From assembly GCA_943737045.1 (NCBI GenBank), contig CALSFV010000299.1, forward strand, positions 304,501 to 368,500: a stretch of 64,000 bases of DNA, given 5' to 3'. The notes under the pieces were generated by a model. That model had not been told where the DNA came from. It saw only the letters and a program-made list of their open reading frames with translations, and made no database searches. Source of the stretch: Parapristionchus giblindavisi (lineage: Eukaryota > Nematoda > Chromadorea > Rhabditida > Diplogasteridae). The position numbers were made by a program, and so were the translations under genes. This document shows, in pieces, positions 22,050 to 31,918 of the stretch (position 1 is its first letter; every line of letters begins with the position of its first letter).

Positions 22050-22440
22050 ATAATGAGTACGCCAGGGCCATCCAAATTTATTTATAAGTGATTAAATATT
22101 TATCTAAGTAATTGATTTCCTAGAAAATTTGCGTAATGCCTTTCTGATATGGGTTCCATTGCTCAATAAATCTGTTTCTCTTACTCCAACAGATATTGTA
22201 ATTACATTAGAATCACCTCGCCATATGTCCTGCCTGAAACTCGAATAGCACGGGTCGTTCACTCTTGTGCGCATTTGTCAATGCCCCTGTTGTTATCCAT
22301 TGTTTTATAATTTACAGTACTCTATTTTAAATCTTATTTGTTATATTATTTCTACTATTTTTATTAACATACGGAAAAATCTGGTCAATTGTTTATTTAT
22401 TTATCGTACACCACAAGGATGTTTCCCCTATTGTTGTCCA
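22050..22440 (-). mobile_element. LINE 3' fragments (minus strand)
   Basis: 22,050-22,300 matches 27,266-27,520 ('TGATATGGGTTCCATTG', 'CGCCATATGTCCTGCCTGAA'). The piece around 22,395-22,430 ('TTTATTTATCGTACACCACAAGG') matches 27,046-27,075. Read on the minus strand, the latter ends in an ATAAATAAATAAA tail, as in CR1-like LINE 3' ends. The minus-strand reading of the larger block resembles the end of a reverse transcriptase frame but is too short to be sure. Confidence 0.5.
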
Positions 22441-22444
22441 TTGC

Positions 22445-22728
<284 letters not shown>

Positions 22729-22936
22729 CGATCTCGCTTCTCTCCGTCCGGCTACCGTATCCGGAGATGACGCGACGCGGCTCTAATTCGCGGATATCAC
22801 CGATCTTAGAAAGAACACTTGTGTCCCGACATTTCCACATCCCATCAAAGTACTGCGCAGCAGAACTATAAAGCGTTCCATCGGAACACTTTATTCTCTG
22901 TAGTTGAGAAAGCAACCTGTTGAATTCTCGTTTCTA

Positions 22937-24208
22937 CAGGGTGCGCCATAATTACCCGAACTGTTGTCTCCATATGATTCTCCCCTTGGGAATGTGACTT
23001 GAGTGATATGGTTCATGGTAAAGCTTATCAAGAATATGGGCAGCAGTAGTGTACTAGCGAATCTCGCCGCGGTCTCTTTTAGCTCTGACACAAGCCTTGA
23101 GTCTCTTCTCATATGCGACTGCCGATTCCCGCAAGTAGCTGTCATCGAGTTCGTCCCATGTCTTGAGAAGGGGAGTACTGAGGGAGTCGAGGGTCTGGTG
23201 CTTGATAGAGGACATCTTGGCATACAACACCTCCAAGCACTGCAGTCGAGGAGGTTGAGATTGGGGAGTTCGGAAGTAATTCAATGTGATGGATTTTGCC
23301 GAGTGCATGGGTGAAAAACCACGACTGGGTCAACTTTGTCATGTCATTGACGACAAAATCTTGCCGAAAGGTCTAGTGGTCCTGACCGAAGTGGGTATGG
23401 TATCGGAGTAGAACCGCGTCTTCGGGGAGGTGCTTGGTATAATATGCTTTATTGATCTAGACGCATGGAGTGGCAAAACAAGAGTGGACTTTCCAGTTGG
23501 GCAAACAGCAGCTAAAACCTTGGCGTATGGAAGACTGATATGGCCCATGACCCCAGCCGTCTTGTAGGATTCTTCAAGATCAGAGGCAATGATTCTGTTG
23601 TTCTCGATATTCAGGTTGTCTTTGAAGGTAAGATATTCTCTTCGCTGAACATCGTGCTGAAGTGCACGGACCTAGCACAACGCATAAAAAGTTAAGGTCA
23701 CCGTTCTCAGCGGAGCTTGATCTGTCGCTCATTCGGTTCTAACAGTTTACTGAACTTGTAAGGGAGCAGAGTCAGCTGAGACCTGAGGAGACGAAGAATG
23801 GAAGTGTTCGAGATTTCGAGTCTCCAGATCGTAAACTTGTGGTTTCGAAACACCATCTTTCGGATGGGATCTCGGTTCGTAGCGGTGGAAACTGAAATCG
23901 GTCTACCTCTGCCCGGACGTTCCTTGTCAGTACCAAGATCTTGGTACACGATACCGGTATCGGATACAGCCGACTCGTGAAAGCCGAGCTGATGAACTAT
24001 GACAATCTACCTTGTACACTTGAGAATGAGGGGTCGCAGTCGACTTGACTTCCCCATTACTAGAAGACTTGACTAACTGACTTGAAACCTTGAATAGGGA
24101 GTGGCCAATGATCACTCGTCATGAGGCTGCAATAGGGGTTGCGCATTTGCATTGGGGGCCTGGGAATCATAATGGTGAAATCAGTTCGGGTAATTTTGGC
24201 GCACCCTG
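22937..24208. mobile_element. mariner-type transposon 1
   Basis: Ends 'CAGGGTGCGCCATAATTACC' and 'GGTAATTTTGGCGCACCCTG' are inverted, with TA on both sides. The length of 1,272 bp is normal for mariner. The duplicated intron at 29,140-29,170 holds the empty site (GCGTTTCTATTAGCAAT), so the insertion is later than that duplication. A decayed transposase fills the interior on the minus strand. Confidence 0.9.
23054..23949 (-). pseudogene. mariner/Tc1-family transposase relic
   Basis: The N-terminal helix-turn-helix part is readable at 23,949-23,707: 'ERPGRGRPISVSTATNRDP', then 'SNTSILRLLRSQLTLLPYKF'. The C-terminal part is readable at 23,308-23,054: 'PPRLQCLEVLYAKMSS', then 'LLKTWDELDDSYLRESAVAY' and 'EKRLKACVRAK'. 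The last is the usual end of mariner transposases. The catalytic middle (23,340-23,700) is scrambled by frameshifts, so no full DDD/DDE triad is visible. Only one inactive copy would result. Confidence 0.85.
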
Positions 24209-24332
24209 TATTAGCAATTATTTGTTGCTTTTTGCTTTCCCGTATGATTGGAAGGTGGTCTCTATTTCAAAAACAATTCTTTGGTACTGACCATGTCAGC
24301 ATATCACAATCCACATTATTCATTACTTCCAG

Positions 24333-24428
24333 GTGGACATTGTGATTTCTCCACGATCGATATTCTACTTTGATCTACTCCTTCGTGTTCTCAATGATGA
24401 CGTCGTCTCGGGCAGTGAGGCGGAGTTT
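24333..24428 (+). CDS. TMEM131: TMEM131-like exon 6, copy A1
   Basis: Acceptor TTCCAG, proposed donor GTGATC at 24,429. It reads 'VDIVISPRSIFYFDLLLRVL', then 'NDDVVSGSEAEF'. A second copy is at 29,269 (same length, donor GTGCTG). Both exons are phase 0, which fits the next exon in gene order (exon 7 at 30,013). If the donor is not used, a stop follows four codons later. This copy is followed directly by exon 8, without an exon 7, so it is probably a partial duplicate. Confidence 0.65.
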
Positions 24429-24926
24429 GTGATCACGAGATGAGAGTGTATCCGATACTGTATGAGGTGAGGAGTGAGTGGTGAGATCATGTAGATGCGG
24501 TGAAGCTTGAATATGACGGGTACTTTTTTCCCGCGCTCCGATTTCTGTGGACATATCCACTAACCCTAGTAAAGCGTTTTCCGACAAACATGATGCCACA
24601 AGCGTAGACGGAGGCGTCCCCCATATGCTTGTGACGTCACGGTCGTCTGGTGGCGATACCATCGACTCTAAACTCTGGCAAGACCCATCCCGGTCGTGTG
24701 TCTTACCGTACAATACAGGTACAGTAATCTGAAATTATATTTAAAATTTCCTAATTGTATCTACTCCCGAATTCATTGATATACGAACACTCTGGTACGG
24801 TAGCCGGGTTTGGGATTACTGTAACTGTCGGGTACTGTATGTGATAATATTAGTACGGTAGCCTTCTTTGGTCCCACTGTAGACGGAGGGTACGGTAGGC
24901 CGTAATATTGATTGATTTCCTTGCAG

Positions 24927-25002
24927 GGCAAGGTGCTGTTGATGCCTCCGATGGACTGTGCACACGACTACTTCTATCTGGGCCTGCGCGTGCCCACTCC
25001 CG
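24927..25002 (+). CDS. TMEM131: TMEM131-like exon 8, copy A1 (intact)
   Basis: Acceptor TTGCAG, donor GTGAGT. 76 bp, reading 'GKVLLMPPMDCAHDYFYLGL' and then RVPTP. It is the undamaged version of the exon that carries a hAT element at 30,290. Phase 1 at the end fits exon 9. The flanking TACGGTAG-rich intron matches the second copy. Confidence 0.75.
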
Positions 25003-25097
25003 GTGAGTTTGTGTTTCGAGTGGTGCATATGGGGTTGTGGATTACATTTCTTGATGATTTAGTGTAGTGATAGAAATTGAATAACAAATCAAAAAAA

Positions 25098-25180
25098 AGT
25101 ACAATGCGAAAGTGTCGCGAGGACGCCATCTGGTCAACTCGAGTCTGGCTCTCCATACGACCAGAGCGAAGCATGTGCAG
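25098..25180 (+). pseudogene. TMEM131: TMEM131-like exon 9, 3' fragment
   Basis: Only the last 27 codons of exon 9 remain ('YNAKVSRGRHLVNSSLALHT'), joined to an A-rich run where the first two thirds and the acceptor should be. The donor GTAACG is kept. Deletion probably occurred within the tandem duplication. Confidence 0.75.
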
Positions 25181-25328
25181 GTAACGGTTGATATTACTGT
25201 AGGGGAGGGTTACGGTAGGGGTTATGGTAGAAATTGAGAATTTCGATGGCCAAGCTGCGGTTGCTGTATCGCTATTGCACAAAACAACGGCGAGTGTAAC
25301 GAAAATGTTTGGCAGTGAAACCGCAAAG

Positions 25329-25439
25329 CATCGTTACATTTCCCTTACGTGCCTAGTAGGTACTGCCTACGTCATAACCCCCTCCGACGTTATTACGGCG
25401 GAGGTTACGTCGTAGATACGTATGGCAAATATAACGATG
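25329..25439. mobile_element. hairpin MITE, GTTACATTTGCCTTACGTG family, copy 2
   Basis: 'CATCGTTACATTTCCCTTAC' and 'ATGGCAAATATAACGATG' form inverted ends. The body is shared with the copy at 12,087 but diverged. Confidence 0.65.
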
Positions 25440-26268
25440 TATAAAGCCCCTGTTTGTAAGCGCAGCCATATGGAGCACTAGCTACTATTAAAAAGAGCAA
25501 CAATCACGCCTCCATGACCCACTATGAAGTGGGCTGCAAACGATATCGATTTCATCACAAAGATAACGAGAGATCAAAGATGAAAGACCTAAATACAGAT
25601 CATATACAGGGTCGAAAGAAGGCATCAATCGCGTTTTGTTTCTCGATATACCATAAATAAAAAAAGCAAACTTCACTTGAGTCGCGTATTTTAAGTTGTT
25701 GTAAGTTTTGAAATGGCAGAGATGCAGACAACACAGTAACCGTATATATTTGTTTATCATTAGCATAGAGCAGAGAGTAAGAGCAAGACACGAATATTGA
25801 TACAAATACAAGAGTGATATAGAAGTGATATTAGGCAGAAGAAATAGAAATATGTGGAACGTTTTTGGTCGAATCTTACTAACTGCGATTTAATTGAAAT
25901 CTTAGCAATTACTATTTCGCTGAGACACGGATTCCACAGGTTTTTGTTGCGTGCCCAAAGCGTTTTTTTCTGTTTTGATTTTATTGTGAAACACTGATTT
26001 GGTTGGTTGAAACTTTTCAACTTGAAAGGTTATAAAGGCAGTGGAAGCTGTGATGTCGGTTACGGTATAGGGCTGATTTCTTGGTGGGAGGGGAGGATGT
26101 GGATTGTGGATGTAGGTATGAGCGGGAGCTATGCAGTGGCTTATTGGTGAGCCTTATGGTCTAGAGTTGATCTTTGATCTATGTTAGTTTTGGAACCATT
26201 TCATCACCAGTATGCGTGTACTTTTTGCGCTATTTCGCGTATAAATGTCTAGCCCCCTATCTCCCCTT
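25440..26268. other. intronic or intergenic DNA with a dispersed repeat
   Basis: 25,770-25,870 is an inverted copy of the repeat at about 9,150-9,260 ('ACGAATATTGATACAAATAC'). No exon was recognised in the remainder. Confidence 0.45.
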
Positions 26269-26277
26269 CTCTCTCTC

Positions 26278-26320
<43 letters not shown>

Positions 26321-26321
26321 T
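26269..26321. repeat. (CT)n microsatellite
   Basis: About 50 bp of CT dinucleotides with one GA interruption. A second, shorter CT run is at about 27,240-27,268. Confidence 0.95.
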
Positions 26322-26469
26322 TTTCTCATTCTGTCTGGTAGACAAAAGTTAGAGAAAGGTATGTGACGAGTTAATGGTTTTTTTCGTTTCACAATTAATC
26401 TACAAAGTACTGTGTGGGCACTTCATAATCAGTGATGTACTGGAATTACATTTGTATTTTTGAGAATTA

Positions 26470-27037
26470 CACCTCTACGAAAATTAGTGAGGTTGAAGCA
26501 ACCTGTGAAATCGTGCAAATGATCGTGACGAATCTCAAAGTAGAGCGGCTGCTTGGAGCGTGATTTCGTCTGCAAAATAGCAAATTGATCGATAAATCAA
26601 TAATCGACTATCGTAACCCACCTTCTCCACGAGACCGATCGTGCCTCCTCGACCGTACACCACCACCGGCTATCGTCAGATTACTACTGTAATTGTGTGC
26701 TTGATATTGATTGATACCGGCCGGAAACAGATTAATTACGGTACAATTATCAATTACGGTACTACGGTACCATGGTACTTACGGTATTACTAGATCAAAA
26801 ACGGCAATCCGTCATAGGTCGAATATCTACGTTGCGGATTTGCAAAATTCACAACAAAAAATCAGGCTTCGTAGTTTACAACGTACTTTTCGACCTATGT
26901 ATTCCATCAATCGAACAATAAATCGATAAACCTACCGTATGATGAGCAGGGAGGATCGCAGGGTGAGATCACTGGGCAGGAATCCGAGGTGCACTCGCAG
27001 CTTCATCTGCGGCTGCAGGATGGCAGGTAGTGTGAAT
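26470..27037 (-). pseudogene. TMEM131: inverted fragment with TMEM131-like exons 18-20
   Basis: On the minus strand, exon 18 (27037-26936, reading 'MKLRVHLGFLPSDLTLRSSL'), exon 19 (26686-26622, two small deletions relative to 38,440, frame lost) and exon 20 (from 26569, 'TKSRSKQPLYFEIRHDHLHD') follow in gene order with matching splice sites. Exon 20 is open here for at least 30 codons, while the plus-strand copy at 38,566 hits a stop after 12 codons. The MITE at 26,813 lies at the same intron position as the one at 36,063, so the whole block was copied in inverted orientation. Confidence 0.75.
26813..26899. mobile_element. MITE, TAGGTCGAA family, copy in the inverted block
   Basis: Ends 'CATAGGTCGAATAT' and 'CTTTTCGACCTATG'. 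It is the inverted counterpart of the copy at 36,063-36,160. Confidence 0.75.
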
Positions 27038-27045
27038 CTGAATTT

Positions 27046-27520
27046 ATTTATTTATTTATCGTACACCACAAGGGTATTTCATCAAGTACAAAATGTTCGA
27101 GTGTAAATACAAATATGTGGAATACTGAATACCAAAATTGTTATAAGTAAGGGGGATCGGGATGAATGAATACAACGTTAATAATGTTTCGACAGAAACT
27201 GATTCAGTATTAGCACAATTTAATTGCAAACAATGCCATATCTCTCTCTCTCTCTCTCTTTCTCTCAGGGCCATCCAATCATATTTACAAGTGATTAAAT
27301 ATTTTTCTAAGTAACTGATTTCCTTGAAAATTTGAATAACGCCTATCTGATATGGGTTCCATTGAGCAATAAATTTACTTCTCACACTACTACTCCAATA
27401 GAAATTGTGTTTTCATTAGAATCATCTCGCCATGTGTCCCGCCTGAAACTCGAATACCACGGGTCGATCACTCTTGTCCGCATCTGTCAGTACCCCTGTT
27501 GGTGTCCATGGAATTGTTAT
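27046..27520 (-). mobile_element. LINE 3' fragments (minus strand), second copy
   Basis: 27,046-27,075 carries 'TTTATTTATCGTACACCACAAGG' and 27,266-27,520 matches 22,050-22,300. As at 22 kb, the fragment is followed by a triplet microsatellite, so the element and the microsatellite were probably duplicated together. Confidence 0.5.
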
Positions 27521-27529
27521 TAATAATAA

Positions 27530-27588
<59 letters not shown>

Positions 27589-27592
27589 TTTA

Positions 27593-27685
<93 letters not shown>
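27518..27685. repeat. (AAT)n joined head to head to (ATT)n
   Basis: About 75 bp of AAT units switch near 27,590 to about 90 bp of ATT units, making a self-complementary microsatellite that could fold into a hairpin. Confidence 0.95.
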
Positions 27686-27693
27686 ATTGGAAG

Positions 27694-27780
27694 CTCCGGT
27701 GGACTACACGACGCACGTGACGCTGCACACGAACGTGAGCACGTTCAGCGTGCCCATACGTGTACGATGGCAAGATTGAG
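27694..27780 (+). pseudogene. TMEM131: TMEM131-like exon 3, copy A
   Basis: Reads 'PVDYTTHVTLHTNVSTFSVP', then a frameshift. The continuation YDGKIE before donor GTACTT is in another frame because two bases are missing after CCCATA. The acceptor region is replaced by the ATT microsatellite. The copy at 49,134 is damaged at the same 3' end in a different way. Confidence 0.75.
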
Positions 27781-28363
27781 GTACTTAGTAAAAAAATTAC
27801 TAAATTATTATTTTATACTATTTTTAAAAATTTGGAAATAGTTGTTTGTGTTTCTGCAAAATTTGCTAGTTTGTAAGGACAAAAGAGCCGCTAATTTTCA
27901 CACAATTCGTTATTTTTATGATTTTTCCCTGGTTTGATGAGTCTGGTTTTTGCTTTCAGTGGAACTCAGCAAGCCTCAGGTATTCTTGAGTGCAGGATGA
28001 TTTATCGAATGATTGCCCACGTAGTATTTTTATCGATTTTGAAAATAGCAGTGTAAATTTAGTGAAGTTAGTAGCGGAATGCAATTGTTTTGTTACAACC
28101 GATTACTTCAGTTTAATGAGTTAACCCACGTTGGGGCGGGAATAATAAAGTGTAGTCAAACTAGAAAGCACCTGGTTGATGAGCGTATCAGGGAAAGCGT
28201 TGTAGATGGGAAACATTGAATTGATTTCGCTGTTTCCCCCGATATTCGGTGTTCAATAAAGAAATAAACAATATATTTTTATTATTTTTCATACAAAATA
28301 ATAAAAATAATAATGTTTTAAAGTTTTTTTCAAAAGTTAAATATATTAATCGCGCTATATCAG
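27781..28363 (+). other. intron-like DNA between exons 3 and 4
   Basis: AT-rich, no recognised element. The last 100 bases match the sequence before exon 4 of copy B ('AAAAGTTAAATATATTAATC'). Confidence 0.5.
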
Positions 28364-28438
28364 GTCTTCCTCCATTCGCCTCAACAAGTCTCATTCGACT
28401 TTGGACTCGTGGAGCGCAATGACTCGCGAACCATACGA
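28364..28438 (+). CDS. TMEM131: TMEM131-like exon 4, copy A
   Basis: 75-bp exon, acceptor TATCAG, reading 'VFLHSPQQVSFDFGLVERND' then SRTIR. The donor has decayed to GTACGA, while copy B keeps GTGAGA. Phase 0 at both ends. The Phe-Asp-Phe-Gly motif is typical of the immunoglobulin-like beta-sandwich repeats in TMEM131 and related lumenal domains. Confidence 0.75.
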
Positions 28439-28647
28439 GTACGAGAAATCGATTGCTTTTTTTTCGGAATTAAAATTTAAAAAATATATATTTTTAATTT
28501 TTTTGATCGCACTATCGATGTTAAATTTTTTTTAAATCGACAATTTTCATTATTCCAGTAATTTTTCGTCATACTACATATACATGTTGAATTGTGAAAA
28601 AATCATTAGCAAGACCAGAATAATCAATAATATGGCTCTCCTTACAG

Positions 28648-28800
28648 TTCGAGGTGCGCAATCCGAATCCGGCATCCATCTCGCTGCTCTCGAGATCCGT
28701 CCGGCTCCGTCCGTCCGGCTACCGTATCCGGAGATGGCGCGGCTGCTAATTCGAGGCTCTATGCCGCTGGCGCTGGAGGCGACAAGACGAGAGGAAGGAA
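28648..28800 (+). pseudogene. TMEM131: TMEM131-like exon 5, frameshifted
   Basis: After acceptor CTTACAG the frame reads 'FEVRNPNPASISLL', then switches: the continuing homology (PYPEMARLLIRGSMPLALEA) is in another frame. A small duplication of 'CCGTCCGGCT' at 28,697-28,718 is the likely cause. Part of this exon ('CGGCTACCGTATCCGGAGATG') also occurs next to the microsatellite at 22,740-22,800. Confidence 0.6.
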
Positions 28801-29268
28801 GTGCGCTAAGGGATTCAGTGGATTTATTGATTTTATTGAAGAGTTTGTAATCATTTCGGGCATCAATTTCGATTGAATGTTTTTTTTTAAATTTGTTTTT
28901 CTACATATCGAACATTGACCACCGAAATTAAGTTGAAAAAGCTCCACAATATCTTTTTTTTAATATTAAAAAAAACAGTTGTGCTCCGACATTTCCACAC
29001 TACGCAGCACAACAGCAAACCGAATTGGCGATTGTGATACTCATTGTTTGATTTGACCGGTGATGAATTAGTATAGTACACTGATTTGTTCTTCTGCTTG
29101 AAGTTTGTCAATAACAATCTGCAGTTGAGAAAGCAATCTGTTGAATTCGCGTTTCTATTAGCAATGATATGTTGTTTTACTTTCCCGTATGATAGTGTTT
29201 AACAAAAAAAAATTCTTTAGCATATATAGCAGCATATAGCTTTACCTGTTGTATTGTGTTGCTTGCAG
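28801..29268 (+). other. intron between exons 5 and 6
   Basis: Matches parts of 22,790-24,330 in copy A1, including the empty mariner site at about 29,150. No gene recognised. Confidence 0.5.
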
Positions 29269-29364
29269 GTAGACATTGTGATTCGTCCTCGATCGATAGT
29301 CTACTTTGATCTACTCCTTCGTGTGTTCAATGAGGACATCGCATCGTGCAGTGAGGCGGAGTTT
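29269..29364 (+). CDS. TMEM131: TMEM131-like exon 6, copy A2
   Basis: Acceptor TTGCAG. It reads 'VDIVIRPRSIVYFDLLLRVF', then NEDIASCSEAEF. Proposed donor GTGCTG at 29,365. If unused, the frame runs ten codons to TGA. In phase with exon 7 (30,013). Confidence 0.7.
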
Positions 29365-30012
29365 GTGCTGCGAACGAATCACGAGACGAGATGAAAATTG
29401 AATATGACGGGTGCTTTTTTTCTCGCAATTTTCGATTTGTGAAGAACCTTAGTGAAAAAAATGAACGCGAGTGGGGAGTATCTATGAAGAGTTGAAGATA
29501 AACGTGACGTTACAATCGTAAGCGGAGAAGTTTTGGCAAACACATCCACCTTCGGTTGTGACATTATGTTTGCCGGCAAATGATTTGCCAACGTTCAAGG
29601 GTACGAGCACCGGAGAATTCTTTGTGTCATCTGTATCAGCATTGTTACTGTAGTAACTGTCAAACACCAAGCCGTGTAGAGACACTCACCAAGTTTCTAA
29701 ATGTTACCCGTGACACGAAATCAACTGGTCACTGTGTGCCTACCAATGATCGTTCATTTCATTGTCAGGTGTCCAAGGGTCGTCTGGGGCGATACCATCC
29801 GCGCTTAACTTTGGCAAGACCCATACCGGCCGTGTGTCCTACCGTACTCTACAGGTACGGTAATCTGAAATTAAAAAAAAAAAACCTAATTGTGTCTGTT
29901 CCGAATCAATATAACGACTTGTCCTACTATAGCTGGTTAACTCGATTCCATCAATAAATCAATAATCGCTTCCTACTGTAGATTGATAAATCAATCAATA
30001 TTCGTATTGTAG
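29365..30012 (+). other. intron between exons 6 and 7
   Basis: Shares 'AATATGACGGGTGCTTTTTT' and 'TGGGGCGATACC'-type phrases with 24,510-24,700. No further exon recognised. Confidence 0.45.
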
Positions 30013-30150
30013 ATCTTCAACTCGTTTGACGAGGACATGATTGTGACGGAAGTGAGGCCGGCCGCTAGCGACAAGTATGTCTACATAGAGCCCGTCGCCA
30101 TCCCCGAGGGCTCTTCTCATATGCTGCGATCAGGACGATTCACCACTCTG
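30013..30150 (+). CDS. TMEM131: TMEM131-like exon 7
   Basis: 138 bp, 46 codons, acceptor TTGTAG, donor GTACGG. It reads 'IFNSFDEDMIVTEVRPAASD' and 'VYIEPVAIPEGSSHMLRSGR'. Phase 0 on both sides fits exon 6 and exon 8. This is the only copy in the window and it shows no damage. It belongs to the lumenal beta-sandwich region. Confidence 0.75.
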
Positions 30151-30289
30151 GTACGGTAGCCGGGCATGAGCTTACTGTAACCTGGGGGGGGGGGTGATGT
30201 ATCTGTTAAAATTAGTACGGTAGCTGTTTGTGGCCCTACTGTAGACGGAGGGGTACTGTATGCCACAATATCGATTGATTTGCTTGCAG

Positions 30290-31394
30290 GGCAAGGTGCT
30301 GTTGATGCCACCGAAGAACTGTGCACCAGGGATGGACGAACATGATCGGACGAAAAAAATTCGAAAACGAAAAATTTTCGTTGGAAAACCTCGAAAAAAA
30401 TTCGAAAAATTCGAAAAAAACGAAAAAAATCTAATTTCACTGTTAAAGTAATCTATAATGTTGAAATTGTTGAGCTCGAAAGTCATTCTCTATTGGATGC
30501 TTCCAGAAAACTTATTTAGGCAAAATATAGAAGAGGAAGAAACAATAACAAAAGTAAATTCGACACAACTTCACCTCAAACGAAACTCATGAGAGGAATA
30601 TCATAGAATTACAAAAGTTTTGCACACACCGCGCCAAATGCCGAATTTAGTAAACTTCTCCACCGTTGAGAAAAACTCACTCCAAATTTTCGGAAGGTTT
30701 TTGTTTTTTCAATGCATATAATTTTATTTTTATTGAAAGTCCTGTGAAATGATGAGGAAACGCCATAAAATTCGATAAAATAAGAGAAAAATGTATGTCG
30801 CGCGAAGAAGTGGGCGGAGTCTGAGAATTGCGCGGCAAAGAGCGGAATTTGTATTGTTCGGACAGTTTTAATTCTATAATATTGACATTGAGAAAAATCA
30901 GAAATTCGAAAGAGGAATGAGAGAGGCGACTACGATTGTCGGTCAGGATGGTTTCCGCAGTAGAGAAAAATTTCCCCACTTCCATACTTTCAGTTAGGGA
31001 ATTTTTTTCACATGAATTTTCCCTGCTAAATGTTCGTGAATTTGGCTTGAAATTATATGGAAAAACAGAAAAAGAAAAAGTGAAAATACAGAAGAACTCG
31101 ACCATTTCTCGAGTGGAAAACATACAGTATGAAAAAAGTATTAAATTTCTTTCGAAAATACCTTTTTTGTAGTTGAACATCCCCGTTTTCCCTATTCTTC
31201 GTTGGTTTTGAACTCCCAGAATATCTAGTGTAAAACTCGAAAAATTTCCGAGAAAGACGAAAATTTTTTCGATCGAACAATTTTTCGTCTGGGGGTCGAA
31301 AAAAACGAAAAAAACGAACACGAAAAATCTTTTTTCGCCCATCCCTGCTGTGCACACGACTACTGCTATCTGGGACTGCGCGTTCCCTCACCCG
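30290..31394 (+). pseudogene. TMEM131: TMEM131-like exon 8 broken by a hAT element
   Basis: The exon begins GKVLLMPP at 30,290, is interrupted after codon 12, and resumes at 31,348 with CAHDYCYLGLRVPSP and donor GTGAGT. The interruption is a 1,021-bp element with an 8-bp duplication of exon sequence. Without the element the exon would match 24,927-25,002. A transcript through this copy would read into stops within the element. Confidence 0.9.
30327..31347. mobile_element. non-autonomous hAT-type element in an exon
   Basis: Ends 'CAGGGATGGACGAA' and 'TTCGCCCATCCCTG' are inverted, flanked by the exact 8-bp direct repeat CTGTGCAC (30,319-30,326 and 31,348-31,355), the target size of hAT elements. 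Subterminal regions are full of CGAAAAA words in both orientations. The longest internal frame (226 codons, minus strand, 31,357-30,677) shows no transposase domain, so the element is non-autonomous. Confidence 0.92.
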
Positions 31395-31499
31395 GTGAGT
31401 TTGCGTTTCGAGTGGTGCATATGGGGATGTGGATGTCGTTTCTTGATGATGTGGTATAGTGATAGAAAAAGAATAAAAATAAAATGTAATCATTGTTCC

Positions 31500-31916
31500 T
31501 TGTAATATTCTTTCTTAAGACGTTTCAATGTAGAATATGTCAACCGTATTTTCTCCTCGAAAAATCCTATCTTGTATGCTCGCATGTTCTCCGTATATGT
31601 CTCACTCCTACCTCTTATTCGAATCGATTATCTCACATAAACCTTGATCTCCTTGAGCAAAGACGACTTGAGTTTCACTTATAGAGTAGTGCATGGACTA
31701 GTTAGTATAGACAATCCCTCCATTCTTTTATCTTAACCCTCTAAAATTTCGCGTAGACACAATTATATTCTTCGTAAGCACCCCTGTAGATCCACTCGTT
31801 TCTCACATTTCTTGTCAAACCGTATTGTAAACGTTTGGAACTCTCTTCCCAATAGCTCGATTATATGTCCTAATCCAAAATCGTTTAGTAATTCAATTAA
31901 ATCTATTATATGTACA
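31500..31916 (+). pseudogene. CR1/jockey-like LINE, end of reverse transcriptase ORF
   Basis: In changing frames the plus strand gives 'NRLSHINLDLLEQRRLEFHL', then VVHGLVSIDNP, and finally 'SNRIVNVWNSLPNSSIICPN'. These correspond to the C-terminal region after the reverse transcriptase in many LINE ORF2 proteins (the R..LWNSLP signature). Frameshifts and stops are present, and a foldback element has inserted directly after it. Confidence 0.75.
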
Positions 31917-31918
31917 TA

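Noticed and set aside
30677..31357. 226-codon minus-strand frame inside the hAT element as a transposase
   Set aside because: No transposase signature, rich in Phe/Lys from CGAAAAA words, and it runs into host exon sequence at its start.
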